Assembly: GCA_050485405.1 (NCBI GenBank)
Contig: JBJHBI010000013.1
Span: 11,487 to 75,486, forward strand
From: Saliniramus sp050485405
GTDB lineage: Bacteria; Pseudomonadota; Alphaproteobacteria; Rhizobiales; Beijerinckiaceae
Length of the DNA stretch: 64,000 bases
Reading direction: 5' to 3'
The notes under the pieces are model-generated. The model did no database searches, was not told where the DNA came from, and worked only from the letters and a program-made list of their open reading frames with translations. Both the position numbers and the translations under genes were made by a program. Shown piece by piece: positions 7,728 to 15,861 of the stretch. How positions within the stretch are numbered: position 1 is the stretch's first letter; each line of letters starts with the position of its first letter.

Positions 7728-9422
7728 ATGACCAACGAAAACAAAACCGATCAAGGGGCCGATGCAGAGCCTGAAACCGAGGCCCTGCCCGAGCCCGAAG
7801 GTCCGTCCGACGTTATCGAGACGGATTACGAGATCGGGCAGGATAACATCACCCCGCAGATCGGTCCGCTCGGTCTCGACATCCACAACCCGGTCTTCGC
7901 CTTCTCGGCGGCCGTCGTCATCGCCTTCGTCGCGATCGTGCTCGCGGTCGGGGGTGAAACCTCCGCCGAGTTCTTCCTCGCCATACGCGGTTTCCTAACC
8001 GGGAATTTCGACTGGTTCTTCATCCTGGCCGGCAACATCTTCGTGCTGGTCTGCCTCGGCATCCTCGTCTCGCCGCTCGGCAAGGTGCGCATCGGCGGGG
8101 CGGATGCGACGCCCGACTACAGCTATGCCGGCTGGTTCGCGATGCTGTTCGCCGCAGGCATGGGCATCGGGCTGATGTTCTTCGGCGTGCTGGAGCCGGT
8201 CTATTATTTCGGCACACCCTGGGGTGACCAGCCGCTCAGTCGCGATATCGGCATCGTCGACGGCGAACTGGCTGATCCGGCCACCGTCGAGGCCGCGCGC
8301 CTCACCGCCATGGCCGCGACGATCTACCATTGGGGCCTGCACCCCTGGGCGATCTATGCCATCGTCGCCCTGTCGCTGGCCCTCTTCGCCTATAACAAAG
8401 GCCTGCCGCTGACCGTGCGTTCGATCTTCTACCCGATCTTCGGCGAGCGCATCTGGGGCTGGCCCGGCCACGTCATCGACATCCTGGCCGTCTTCGCCAC
8501 GCTGTTCGGTCTCGCGACCTCGCTGGGTCTCGGCGCGCAGCAGGCCGCGTCCGGTATCGGTTTCGTCTTCGGGATCGAGGCCATGGAGGGCAGCATCACG
8601 GCTGCGGTCGTGCTGATCGCAATCATCACGATGCTGGCGCTGATCTCGGTGCTGCGGGGCCTCGACGGCGGCGTCAAGAAGCTCTCCGAGATCAACATGG
8701 TGCTGGCTGCCGTGTTGCTGTTCTTCATCCTCGCCGTCGGTCCGACGATGACGCTGGTGACGCAGTTCTTCGGCAATATCGGCGCCTATCTCTCCGACAT
8801 CGTCGCCCTGTCCAATCCGATCGGGCGCGACGATGACGGCTATCGTCAGGGCTGGACGGCGTTCTACTGGGCCTGGTGGATCAGCTGGTCGCCCTTCGTC
8901 GGCATGTTCATCGCCCGCGTCAGCCGTGGCCGGACGGTGCGCGAGTTCATCACCTGCGTGCTGCTCATCCCGACCCTCGTCTCCGCACTGTGGATGACGG
9001 TATTCGGCGGCACGGGCATCCATCAGGTGATTACCCTCGTCGACGACAGCGCGGTCTACGGCTTCGTCATCGCCACCTATAACGACACCCTGTCGCTGTT
9101 CGGCATGCTGTCGGATCTGCCGCTCGCGGCGATCACCTCGACCATGGCGATCGTCCTCGTGATCGTGTTCTTCGTCACCTCGTCGGATTCCGGCAGCCTC
9201 GTGATCGACACGATCACCGCCGGCGGCAAGATCAACGCGCCGGTCAGCCAGCGCGTGTTCTGGGTGATCTTCGAGGGGCTGGTCGCGGCGGTGCTGCTGA
9301 TCGGCGGCGGGCTCGCGGCGCTACAGGCCGCCTCGGTCTCGACGGGCCTGCCCTTCGCGATCGTGCTGCTGCTGGCCTGCTACGCGCTGATCAAGGGCCT
9401 GATGGCCGAACCGCGCGGGTAG
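7728..9422 (+). CDS. BCCT-family betaine/choline/carnitine-type transporter
   Basis: A 564-residue sodium- or proton-coupled transporter for quaternary ammonium compounds or related osmolytes. The ATG at 7728 is used; a GTG three codons upstream is less likely. After a 40-residue acidic N-terminal tail come twelve hydrophobic segments. Family signatures are clear: MGIGLMFFGVLEPVYYF, YHWGLHPWAIYA, and WAWWISWSPFVGMFIARVS, in which the aromatic residues line the substrate pocket. The segment TSSDSGSLVIDTI is also typical. The C-terminal cytoplasmic tail is very short (ALIKGLMAEPRG), unlike osmosensing BetP, so osmotic gating through a C-terminal helix is unlikely. The substrate cannot be told from sequence. 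Confidence 0.92.
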   Translation: MTNENKTDQGADAEPETEALPEPEGPSDVIETDYEIGQDNITPQIGPLGLDIHNPVFAFSAAVVIAFVAIVLAVGGETSAEFFLAIRGFLTGNFDWFFILAGNIFVLVCLGILVSPLGKVRIGGADATPDYSYAGWFAMLFAAGMGIGLMFFGVLEPVYYFGTPWGDQPLSRDIGIVDGELADPATVEAARLTAMAATIYHWGLHPWAIYAIVALSLALFAYNKGLPLTVRSIFYPIFGERIWGWPGHVIDILAVFATLFGLATSLGLGAQQAASGIGFVFGIEAMEGSITAAVVLIAIITMLALISVLRGLDGGVKKLSEINMVLAAVLLFFILAVGPTMTLVTQFFGNIGAYLSDIVALSNPIGRDDDGYRQGWTAFYWAWWISWSPFVGMFIARVSRGRTVREFITCVLLIPTLVSALWMTVFGGTGIHQVITLVDDSAVYGFVIATYNDTLSLFGMLSDLPLAAITSTMAIVLVIVFFVTSSDSGSLVIDTITAGGKINAPVSQRVFWVIFEGLVAAVLLIGGGLAALQAASVSTGLPFAIVLLLACYALIKGLMAEPRG

Positions 9423-9465
9423 CCGGAAGCGTAGACGCTCCCGATACATACGCCCTCACGACGGA

Positions 9466-9494
9466 CGGCGCCGCCGGAAACCCTGGCGGCGCCG
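9466..9494 (+). terminator. GC-rich hairpin after the BCCT gene
   Basis: A perfect 10-bp inverted repeat, CGGCGCCGCC (9466-9475) and GGCGGCGCCG (9485-9494), with a 9-nt loop. It begins 44 bp after the BCCT stop. No T-run follows, so it could be a weak or Rho-assisted terminator. Confidence 0.6.
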
Positions 9495-9613
9495 TTCGCA
9501 TGTCCGAGCCAATCATGCGTATCGGGGGTGGTCATGCGAGCCGGGGAGGTCATGCGAGGGCACGGAACTGCTACCATCGGTCACTGGCAGGCCTCGATAT
9601 TTGAGCGCATCCT

Positions 9614-10243
9614 GTGCGGATGCATCATGATCGCCCGGTCGACATCTACGTCCTGCGCGGCCTTCTCGGCCTCGCCCTCGGCGTGCTCGCCCTGGTGGGT
9701 GTCGGCATGATGCGCACGGATGTGCTGCCGCCGCCGGTCCGCATCCCGCCGCCGCCGCAATTCACCCTCGGCATCAGTGAAGACGGGAGCGCCTTCGCCT
9801 TCTCCGGACGGGTCGATTTCGGCCTCACTGCGGCCCTGCGCGCCCTCGTCGCCGATCATCCCGGGATCAAACGGATGACCCTCGAAAGCAATGGCGGATA
9901 CGTCGCCGAGGCGCGTGGCGTCGTCACCGTCCTGCGCGCGAACGGGATCGCCACGCATGTGGAAGGGCATTGCGCCTCCGCCTGTGCACTGATCTTCGCG
10001 GGTGGCGCGGCGCGCTCACTGGCTCCGGCGGCGCGGCTCGGCATGCACGGCTATGCCATCGATACGGATCGCCATTACGGCATGATCGATCCCCGCGCGG
10101 AAATGCAGCGGGATCTCGCCATCTACCGCGCGCAATCGATCTCGGAGGATTTCGTGGCCAAACTCGCCGACCTGCCGCGCGCGCCGATGTGGTATCCCGA
10201 CCATGGTGAGCTCGAGGCGGCGGGGATGATCACGCGGCACTGA
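9614..10243 (+). CDS. Periplasmic ClpP/crotonase-fold protein (COG3904-like)
   Basis: About 209 residues. One N-terminal hydrophobic segment (LRGLLGLALGVLALVGVGMM) serves as signal or anchor, a Pro-rich stretch follows (PPPVRIPPPPQF), and then a ClpP-like domain. The core has SGRVDFGLTAALRALV, the strand MTLESNGGYVAEARGV, and the nucleophile-type motif GHCASACALIFAGGAARS, followed by LGMHGYAID. This is the pattern of predicted periplasmic serine-protease-like proteins. The Ser in CASAC would be the nucleophile and the His in MHGY a catalytic candidate. The start is GTG 9614 or ATG 9620. It is monocistronic. The substrate is unknown. Confidence 0.72.
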   Translation: MRMHHDRPVDIYVLRGLLGLALGVLALVGVGMMRTDVLPPPVRIPPPPQFTLGISEDGSAFAFSGRVDFGLTAALRALVADHPGIKRMTLESNGGYVAEARGVVTVLRANGIATHVEGHCASACALIFAGGAARSLAPAARLGMHGYAIDTDRHYGMIDPRAEMQRDLAIYRAQSISEDFVAKLADLPRAPMWYPDHGELEAAGMITRH

Positions 10244-10268
10244 TCCGCAACCGGCAAATCCCGCCGCT

Positions 10269-11105
10269 TCAGCCGTCCTTCTCCGCGTCGCGGATCGCGG
10301 CCCAGCTGTTGCGTTCGCTCATCATCGCCCGGATCGACTTCATCGATTCGGCCACCTCCTCGCGCGGCAGATCCTGCGCGAGCACCTTTTCCGCCTCATC
10401 GAACTTGCCGCTCAGGCCGAGCACGAGCGCGAGATTCTGGCGCACGCGCTGGTCGGCCCCCGGATGCGCCGCAGCGCGCCGCAACTTGCTCTCGGCGCGG
10501 GGCAATTCGTTGCCGAGCGCGAGCGAGAGCCCGTAATTGGAGAGGATCGAGGGTTCGTCCGGCTGGATGCGCAGGGCGGCCTGGTAATAGCCGCGCGCGC
10601 GCGCGTGGTCGCCGAGCTGGTCCGCGACGGTCCCCTGCGCCGAGAGGATGCGCCAATCCGGGCGCTCGGGAAGGTGGGCGCGCGCGAGCACCTTGTCGGC
10701 CTCTTCGAAACGCCCGACATCGGCGAGCGCGCGGCCATAGGCGCCGAGCAGATCCATGTTGTCGGGGGTGCGGATCGAGGCGGCCTGGAGCACCGCGACC
10801 GCCTGGGCGCGCTGATCGAGCCGCCGCAACACGCTCGCATAGGCGATCGCGACGCGCACATCGTCGGGATGGCGCGCATGGCGCTCGCCGAGTGCCTGCG
10901 CATGACCGCGCAGATCGTTCTCGCTCATCTGTGTCGTGGCGCGCGGATCGATCGATCCCGTGGTCGTGGGGGAGCGGTTGAAACAGGCGGCGGTGGTGAG
11001 CGCGATCAGCGCCACGGCGCACAGGCGCGCTGCCGACCGGCCCGTCATGCGCGAGACGAAAGGCGCCGTGAAACGGGTCCCGTGCGCGTTCAAATCGGTC
11101 TTCAT
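10269..11105 (-). CDS. TPR lipoprotein resembling TadD (Flp pilus assembly)
   Basis: About 278 residues from the ATG at 11105, which has GGAGA six bases upstream. A signal peptide ends in a lipobox-like LTTAAC, so it is probably lipid-anchored. The mature part holds consecutive TPR units: HAQALGERHARHPDDVRVAI, VLRRLDQRAQAVAVLQAASI, RALADVGRFEEADKVLARA, YYQAALRIQPDEPSILSNYG, and NLALVLGLSGKFDEAEKVLA. The arrangement and the end (SMKSIRAMMSERNSWAAI) match TadD proteins, which support assembly of the Flp/Tad pilus. No other tad, cpa or flp gene is in the window, so it is either an orphan or serves a locus elsewhere. Confidence 0.78.
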   Translation of the reverse strand: MKTDLNAHGTRFTAPFVSRMTGRSAARLCAVALIALTTAACFNRSPTTTGSIDPRATTQMSENDLRGHAQALGERHARHPDDVRVAIAYASVLRRLDQRAQAVAVLQAASIRTPDNMDLLGAYGRALADVGRFEEADKVLARAHLPERPDWRILSAQGTVADQLGDHARARGYYQAALRIQPDEPSILSNYGLSLALGNELPRAESKLRRAAAHPGADQRVRQNLALVLGLSGKFDEAEKVLAQDLPREEVAESMKSIRAMMSERNSWAAIRDAEKDG

Positions 11106-11229
11106 GCCGGTCTCCATACCCGAATCCGCAATCTCTTCCGGCAATAATTGATTAACCCTAACAGCGGGTTAATCCATGGGTTGAAACGGGTTGCCCGTCG
11201 TTGCAGGCTGCCGCCCTCAGGAGTTTCCC

Positions 11230-11637
11230 ATGTCGGAAGATCACGAATCGCATCGCGGGATGCAGGCGGGTGCCCCGCTCGATCAGGAAGATGCAGCAGC
11301 GCGGCGCGCGCGCCGGCAGAAGAAACGCATCCTTGCCAAGCTCTCCGCGCTCGCGGGCGGCGCCGTCGCGATCTGGCTCGGCATCGCGCTCTGGGCCGGT
11401 CTCGGCTGGGGGCTCGCGCTCGCTGGGATGGGCGTCATCCTGCTCATCGAGCAACTCGCGCGGCGCCGATCCGGCCATCGCTACGATCTGTTCTGGGTGA
11501 TGGCCGGCGCGACCGCCCTGATCGGCGGCATGCTGATCGCGACCGGCGCCGATATCCGCTTCGGCCCCATGATCCTGATCGCGGTCGGCATCTTCATCAT
11601 CCTCTCGACGCTGATGGGCGACAAGACGAAGGTTTGA
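11230..11637 (+). CDS. Small inner-membrane protein, unknown function
   Basis: 135 residues from ATG 11230, with AGGAG six bases before. An acidic and then strongly basic cytoplasmic N-terminus (DAAARRARRQKKR) is followed by hydrophobic segments: LAGGAVAIWLGIALWAGLGW with ALAGMGVILLI, then LFWVMAGATALIGGMLIAT and MILIAVGIFIILSTLMG. A basic loop (ARRRSGHR) separates the two pairs. No enzymatic motif is seen and no family is recognised. It diverges from the tadD-like gene and converges on the next gene across a strong hairpin. Confidence 0.65.
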   Translation: MSEDHESHRGMQAGAPLDQEDAAARRARRQKKRILAKLSALAGGAVAIWLGIALWAGLGWGLALAGMGVILLIEQLARRRSGHRYDLFWVMAGATALIGGMLIATGADIRFGPMILIAVGIFIILSTLMGDKTKV

Positions 11638-11646
11638 ATTGCGAAA

Positions 11647-11673
11647 GCGCCGGCGGATCCGCTCCGCCGGCGC
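11647..11673. terminator. Strong hairpin between convergent genes
   Basis: A perfect 11-bp stem, GCGCCGGCGGA / TCCGCCGGCGC, with a 5-nt loop. It lies ten bases after one stop codon and about 30 bases beyond the end of the convergent gene, and could terminate transcription from both sides. Confidence 0.7.
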
Positions 11674-11704
11674 CCTCATTCTTCGCTGGTCGCTCCCGTC
11701 GGGC

Positions 11705-12949
11705 TCAGGCCGCCTGCCCCGCCGGGAGCCGTTCCGCCTGCGCCGCCGCGCGGTCACCGGCGCCGACATCGTCTGCGATCAGCTTGCGCGTGAGCTTCAC
11801 GAAAAGCCAGATCGTGGCGAGTTGCACGGCGACGAGCGGCAGGTAGAGCACCCCGTAAGCGAGCGAGAACGGGGCCACGACGCCGATCCCGACGAGACCG
11901 GGATTGATCATGAAATTGCCGAAGACGAACAGGGCGACGCCGGGGCAGACCAGGGCGAAAGCGCCGGGCGACTTCTCCGGCCCGTTGACCCAGCGTCCGA
12001 AGTAACCGACGCGCCGCATCACCGCCCAGCCGATCAGGCCGAAGAGCAACTGGATGCCGAGGAAGGCCGAGAGCAGGGCGAATATCTCGCCGTCGCTGAC
12101 CGGCACGCCGAACTGATGCGCGAGGCTCATCTTGAGGCGATAGATGCCGATACCGATCACCGTGAGGAACGGGATCACGATCCAGAGCGTCGGCGTCGTC
12201 TCCGCACCGGCGCGGAATTCCATCATCGCACGGAAACCGAGCACCAGCTTGATCGCACCGAGCACGATCGCCGTGGCGAGGAAGAAGGCGGCGCCCACGA
12301 AGCCGATCGCGGCGGTGGCCGGCACGGCGCTCATCGCGGCGGAGGCGGAGAAGCCGACACCGATCATGGCGAAGGCGAAGACCGCGATCATCTGGCCGAG
12401 ATTGTTGCTCTTGGCGCATTCATAACCACCCTCGACGAGGACGCGGGAGATGAAGGCGAGATAGATCCGGAAGGCGAGAATGCCGATCCCGGCAAATGCC
12501 GTCAGCGCGAGCGGGAAAAGGACCTCGCGGATCCCCCACAGGCCCGGCACGAAGACCGCGCCGGCGACGAAGGCGACGTTCACGCTCATCGCGAGCGCAA
12601 GCGGCAGCGCCATCAGCTGGCTCTCCATGTTGCCCTCGCGGAACCGCGCGAAGGCGGGCGTGCGGGTCCATGCGGCGTAGCGCCCGAGATTCCAGAACAT
12701 CAGCCGCACATGCCAGATCGCAAAGAATGCGATCCCCGCGATCGCCACGACCATCAGCGCCTGCAAGGCGAGACCGGCCTGCGCGAAATCGGCGCTCAGC
12801 GATGCGAAATGCGGGATCGGCGCCCCGGCATGCGGGGTCATCCAGAGAAGATACATGAAGAAACTCACCGCGAGCCCGCCGGCACCGAGCGCGGCGAGGA
12901 AATATTGCGGCGTATAGGGAGCGGCCTGGGGCCGGGCGGTGTCTGACAT
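11705..12949 (-). CDS. Polytopic (about ten-helix) membrane protein, possibly TsoY-like
   Basis: 414 residues from ATG 12949, chosen because AGGAG lies 7 bases upstream. About ten hydrophobic helices are spread over the whole length, starting with YFLAALGAGGLAVSFFMYLL and ending with LYLPLVAVQLATIWLFVKL. A conserved-looking late motif reads FALVCPGVALFVFGNFMINP. The overall pattern resembles the TsoY family of membrane (seleno)proteins, related to the SLAC1/TDT fold; I hold this only weakly. The Cys in VCPGVA would be the position worth checking for selenocysteine in homologues. A perfect AT-rich palindrome about 90 bp upstream suggests control by a dedicated repressor. Confidence 0.6.
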   Translation of the reverse strand: MSDTARPQAAPYTPQYFLAALGAGGLAVSFFMYLLWMTPHAGAPIPHFASLSADFAQAGLALQALMVVAIAGIAFFAIWHVRLMFWNLGRYAAWTRTPAFARFREGNMESQLMALPLALAMSVNVAFVAGAVFVPGLWGIREVLFPLALTAFAGIGILAFRIYLAFISRVLVEGGYECAKSNNLGQMIAVFAFAMIGVGFSASAAMSAVPATAAIGFVGAAFFLATAIVLGAIKLVLGFRAMMEFRAGAETTPTLWIVIPFLTVIGIGIYRLKMSLAHQFGVPVSDGEIFALLSAFLGIQLLFGLIGWAVMRRVGYFGRWVNGPEKSPGAFALVCPGVALFVFGNFMINPGLVGIGVVAPFSLAYGVLYLPLVAVQLATIWLFVKLTRKLIADDVGAGDRAAAQAERLPAGQAA

Positions 12950-13035
12950 GGTCGTGCTCCTTGCTGTCATGGACAGCCACAGATGCGCGGTGACGGGCGC
13001 GCGGTGATCGGTAATCACCGGAATGTGGAGCCGGT

Positions 13036-13055
13036 ATATTAGAAATATCTAATAT
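13036..13055. promoter_or_regulatory. Perfect AT-rich palindrome, likely operator
   Basis: ATATTAGA-AATA-TCTAATAT: 8-bp arms and a 4-base spacer inside an otherwise GC-rich intergenic stretch. It is placed 87-106 bp upstream of the membrane-protein start at 12949. The ATTAGA/TCTAAT arms recall AT-rich operators of ArsR-family repressors such as the sulfide-sensing BigR; the match is from memory and the regulator is not encoded nearby. Confidence 0.6.
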
Positions 13056-13175
13056 TAATATCGGGAGGATTACGCATGCGAGACGCGCGCAAGTGCCGGC
13101 GCGCAAGCACCGATCTTGCCCCTCGCGCCCGCCCGTGCCATCTCCCCTCGCTCAAGCAGGTTCGGGAGCGAGATC

Positions 13176-13757
13176 ATGCGTGTGGAAGTCCTGACCGGTA
13201 AGGCCCTCGACGCGGCGCTCGATGCTGTGGCACGGCTGCGCATCGACGTGTTCTCGGCCTTTCCCTATCTCTATGACGGCGACCTCGCCTATGAGCGGCG
13301 CTATCTGGAGAGCTACCGGCAGAGCCCGCGTGCGGTGCTCGTCGGCGCCTTCGACGGCGATGAGCTGGTGGGCGCGGCGACGGGCACGCCGCTTTCCGAT
13401 CACGCCGATGATTTCGCGCAGGCCTTCGCGGGCAGCGGGTACGAACTCGACGATGTGTTCTATTGCGCCGAATCGGTGCTTCTGCCGCAATGGCGCGGAC
13501 GGGGCATCGGGCATCGCTTCTTCGATCTGCGCGAGGATCACGCCCGCACCCACGGCTTTCGCCACAGCGCATTCTGCTCCGTGATCCGCCCTGATGACCA
13601 CCCTTCCCGCCCGGCGGATTACCGCCCGCTCGACCCGTTCTGGCGCAGCCGCGGCTACGAAGAACTGCCGGGCGTGATCGCGCATTTTTCGTGGAAGGAT
13701 ATCGGCGATCGGGGCGAGACCCGCAAACCCCTGCAATTCTGGACTCGCAAGCTCTGA
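13176..13757 (+). CDS. GNAT-family N-acetyltransferase
   Basis: 193 residues from ATG 13176 (MRVEVLTGKALDAALD), with GGAGCGAG just upstream. The fold runs from an N-terminal strand through VLVGAFDGDELVGAATGTPL to the acetyl-CoA loop ESVLLPQWRGRGIGHRFFDLRE, whose R-G-R-G-I-G matches the Q/RxxGxG/A motif. The end, FWRSRGYEELPGVIAHFSWKD, is typical of small-molecule GNATs. The substrate cannot be inferred. It diverges from the polytopic membrane-protein gene, so the palindrome at 13036-13055 lies about 120 bp before its start as well. Confidence 0.85.
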   Translation: MRVEVLTGKALDAALDAVARLRIDVFSAFPYLYDGDLAYERRYLESYRQSPRAVLVGAFDGDELVGAATGTPLSDHADDFAQAFAGSGYELDDVFYCAESVLLPQWRGRGIGHRFFDLREDHARTHGFRHSAFCSVIRPDDHPSRPADYRPLDPFWRSRGYEELPGVIAHFSWKDIGDRGETRKPLQFWTRKL

Positions 13758-13922
13758 GCCGCTGAAATCCGGGTCGGGATTTACCGGAGCGTCACGTCTC
13801 CATGATAGTCTTGCGCGCGGATTTGCCACGCGCGCGCTCATGGCGCAAAGTGCTGCGCAAATCACCGTCGAGAGGTTCGCGTCCTGCCACGGGGCGCGAC
13901 CGGGAAGAAGGAGCCTGCGCTC

Positions 13923-14480
13923 ATGGAATGGGTATTGCTGGCGATCGTCGTCGCGCTGCTGGTCTGGGCGATCGTCATCTATAACGGCCTCGTCGCCATG
14001 CGCCAGCGCACCACACAGGCCTTCGCCGATATCGACGTGCAGCTGCGTCAGCGTCACGATCTGATCCCCAATCTGGTGGAGACGGTGAAGGGCTATGCCG
14101 CGCACGAGAAAGAGACGCTCGACGCGGTGGTCAAGGCGCGCAACGCGGCTGCGAGCGCCCATGGTCCGGCGGATCAGGCGCAGGCGGAGAACATCCTCAA
14201 CGCCACGCTGGGCCGCCTGTTCGCCCTGGCCGAGGCCTATCCCGATCTGAAGGCCAATCAGAACTTCCTCGCACTGCAGAGCGAATTGTCCAATGTCGAG
14301 GACAAGCTCGCCGCCGCGCGGCGCTTCTTCAACAATGCCGTGGCGGAATTCAATGCCGCGATCGAATCCTTCCCGGCGGTGCTGTTCGCCCGCTCGCTCG
14401 GCTTCACCGCGCGCGAATATTTCGATATCGGCGAAGCCAAACGCGAGACGCTTCAGACCGCGCCGGAAGTGAAATTCTGA
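13923..14480 (+). CDS. LemA-family membrane-anchored protein
   Basis: 185 residues. One N-terminal helix (VLLAIVVALLVWAIVIYNGLV) is followed by the LemA core: RQRTTQAFADIDVQLRQRHD, LIPNLVETVKGYAAHEKET, and later NVEDKLAAARRFFNNAVAEF. It ends with SFPAVLFARSLGFTAREYFD. The protein is predicted to have its N-terminus outside and a four-helix bundle. LemA function is unclear, but in many bacteria its gene precedes an M48/HtpX-type protease gene, as here 71 bp downstream, which suggests a shared membrane-protein quality-control role. Confidence 0.93.
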   Translation: MEWVLLAIVVALLVWAIVIYNGLVAMRQRTTQAFADIDVQLRQRHDLIPNLVETVKGYAAHEKETLDAVVKARNAAASAHGPADQAQAENILNATLGRLFALAEAYPDLKANQNFLALQSELSNVEDKLAAARRFFNNAVAEFNAAIESFPAVLFARSLGFTAREYFDIGEAKRETLQTAPEVKF

Positions 14481-14551
14481 CGCGCCATTCGTGATTCACG
14501 CGCGGGCCCGACCGCCCGCGCAGCCCCGAGACGGCGCCGGAGGATGACGCG

Positions 14552-15817
14552 GTGTTGCCCGCATTCGGTCTCTATTCGCATATCCAGGCCAACCGGCGCC
14601 GCTCGATCGCCCTGCTTCTGGGCCTGTTCTTCCTCGTCTATATGGTCGTCTTCGCCGGGGCGCTGGCCTTTCGCGGCATGGGCGAAGGGCAGTTCGACAC
14701 GCTCGCGACCAATCTGCACGGCGCCTATGGCGACATGCTCTATGCCGCGCCGATCGCGACGATCGCGGTGCTCGCCTGGATAATCTTCGCCTATTTCGGC
14801 CATCAGAAGCTGATCGACGCCGTCACGGGCGCGCACGAGATCAGCCGTCAGGACGATCCGCGCCTCTACCGGATGCTGGAGAACCTGTGCATCTCGCGCG
14901 GCATGACCACGCCCAAGCTCAAGATCATGGAGACGGACGCGCTCAACGCCTTCGCCTCCGGGCTCGACGACAAGCAATACACGATCACTCTCACGCGCGG
15001 CCTCGTCGAGCGGCTGGAGGATGACGAGATCGAGGCCGTGATCGCCCACGAGCTCACCCATATCCGCAACGAGGACGTCCGGATGATGGTGATCGCGGTG
15101 ATCATCGCCGGTGTCGTCTCCTTCGCCGGAGAAATGCTGTTTCGGTCGCTGCGCTATGGTGGACGCATGCGGATCATGACCGGGGGCATGAGGCGCGGCG
15201 GCGGCGGGCGAGGTGGCGGACGCGCCGGTGGTGGCGCGGCGATCGCGCTGCTGGTCGCGGTGATGATCGTACTCGTCGCCTGGCTGCTCTCGCTGGTGAT
15301 CCGCTTCGCGCTGTCGCGCTCGCGCGAATATCTCGCCGATGCGGGCGCGGTCGAACTCACCAAGCGCCCGGATGCGATGATCTCGGCGCTGCTCAAGATT
15401 TCCGGACGCGCGGAGATGCGCAAGACGCCGTCGAGCGTCATGGAAATGTGCATCGAGAATCCGCGCACCGGCTTCACGGCCCTCCTCGCCACCCACCCCT
15501 CGATCGAGGATCGCGTCGCGGCTCTGGAGCGTCATGCGGGAGGGCGTCGCCCGCCACCGGAGAAGCTCACCCTGCGGCCCAGCGCGGCGGAATTGCTGGC
15601 ACAGGAAAAAGCAGCGCGGGAGAAGGCCGCGCAGGAGCAAGCGGCGGAGAGCGGCGGCGACCAGGGCGGGCGCAACCGTCCCCCCTTCCCGCCCACGCCC
15701 TGGGGCGGGCTGCCCGGCATGCCCGGTTCCGGATCGGGCGGGGACGGCAATTCCGCACCCACGCCGTGGAGCAATAACGGCCCGTGGAGCGGCAACAACA
15801 CGTCGGGAAAGAACTGA
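14552..15817 (+). CDS. M48-family membrane metalloprotease (HtpX-like)
   Basis: 421 residues from GTG 14552, with GGAGG nine bases upstream. Two N-terminal membrane helices (IALLLGLFFLVYMVVFAGAL, IATIAVLAWIIFAYFG) precede the catalytic domain. The zinc motif is HELTH (166-170), in the usual VIAHELTHIRNEDVR. Two further hydrophobic segments frame a Gly/Arg-rich linker. The third zinc ligand is expected in SREYLADAGAVELTKRPD, which matches the family. The C-terminal 90 residues are a low-complexity Pro/Gly/Ala/Glu-rich extension not seen in short HtpX proteins. The preceding lemA-type gene is its usual partner. Confidence 0.92.
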   Translation: MLPAFGLYSHIQANRRRSIALLLGLFFLVYMVVFAGALAFRGMGEGQFDTLATNLHGAYGDMLYAAPIATIAVLAWIIFAYFGHQKLIDAVTGAHEISRQDDPRLYRMLENLCISRGMTTPKLKIMETDALNAFASGLDDKQYTITLTRGLVERLEDDEIEAVIAHELTHIRNEDVRMMVIAVIIAGVVSFAGEMLFRSLRYGGRMRIMTGGMRRGGGGRGGGRAGGGAAIALLVAVMIVLVAWLLSLVIRFALSRSREYLADAGAVELTKRPDAMISALLKISGRAEMRKTPSSVMEMCIENPRTGFTALLATHPSIEDRVAALERHAGGRRPPPEKLTLRPSAAELLAQEKAAREKAAQEQAAESGGDQGGRNRPPFPPTPWGGLPGMPGSGSGGDGNSAPTPWSNNGPWSGNNTSGKN

Positions 15818-15861
15818 GCGGCGGGGACGCACCAGGAATCAACGCGCCCGTCCCGAGGCCG

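Noticed and set aside
11639..12946. 435-codon plus-strand frame opposite the polytopic membrane protein
   Set aside because: Product is charged and repetitive (Asp/Glu/Arg/His), as expected from the complement of a membrane-protein gene; the minus strand has ten helices and a ribosome-binding site.
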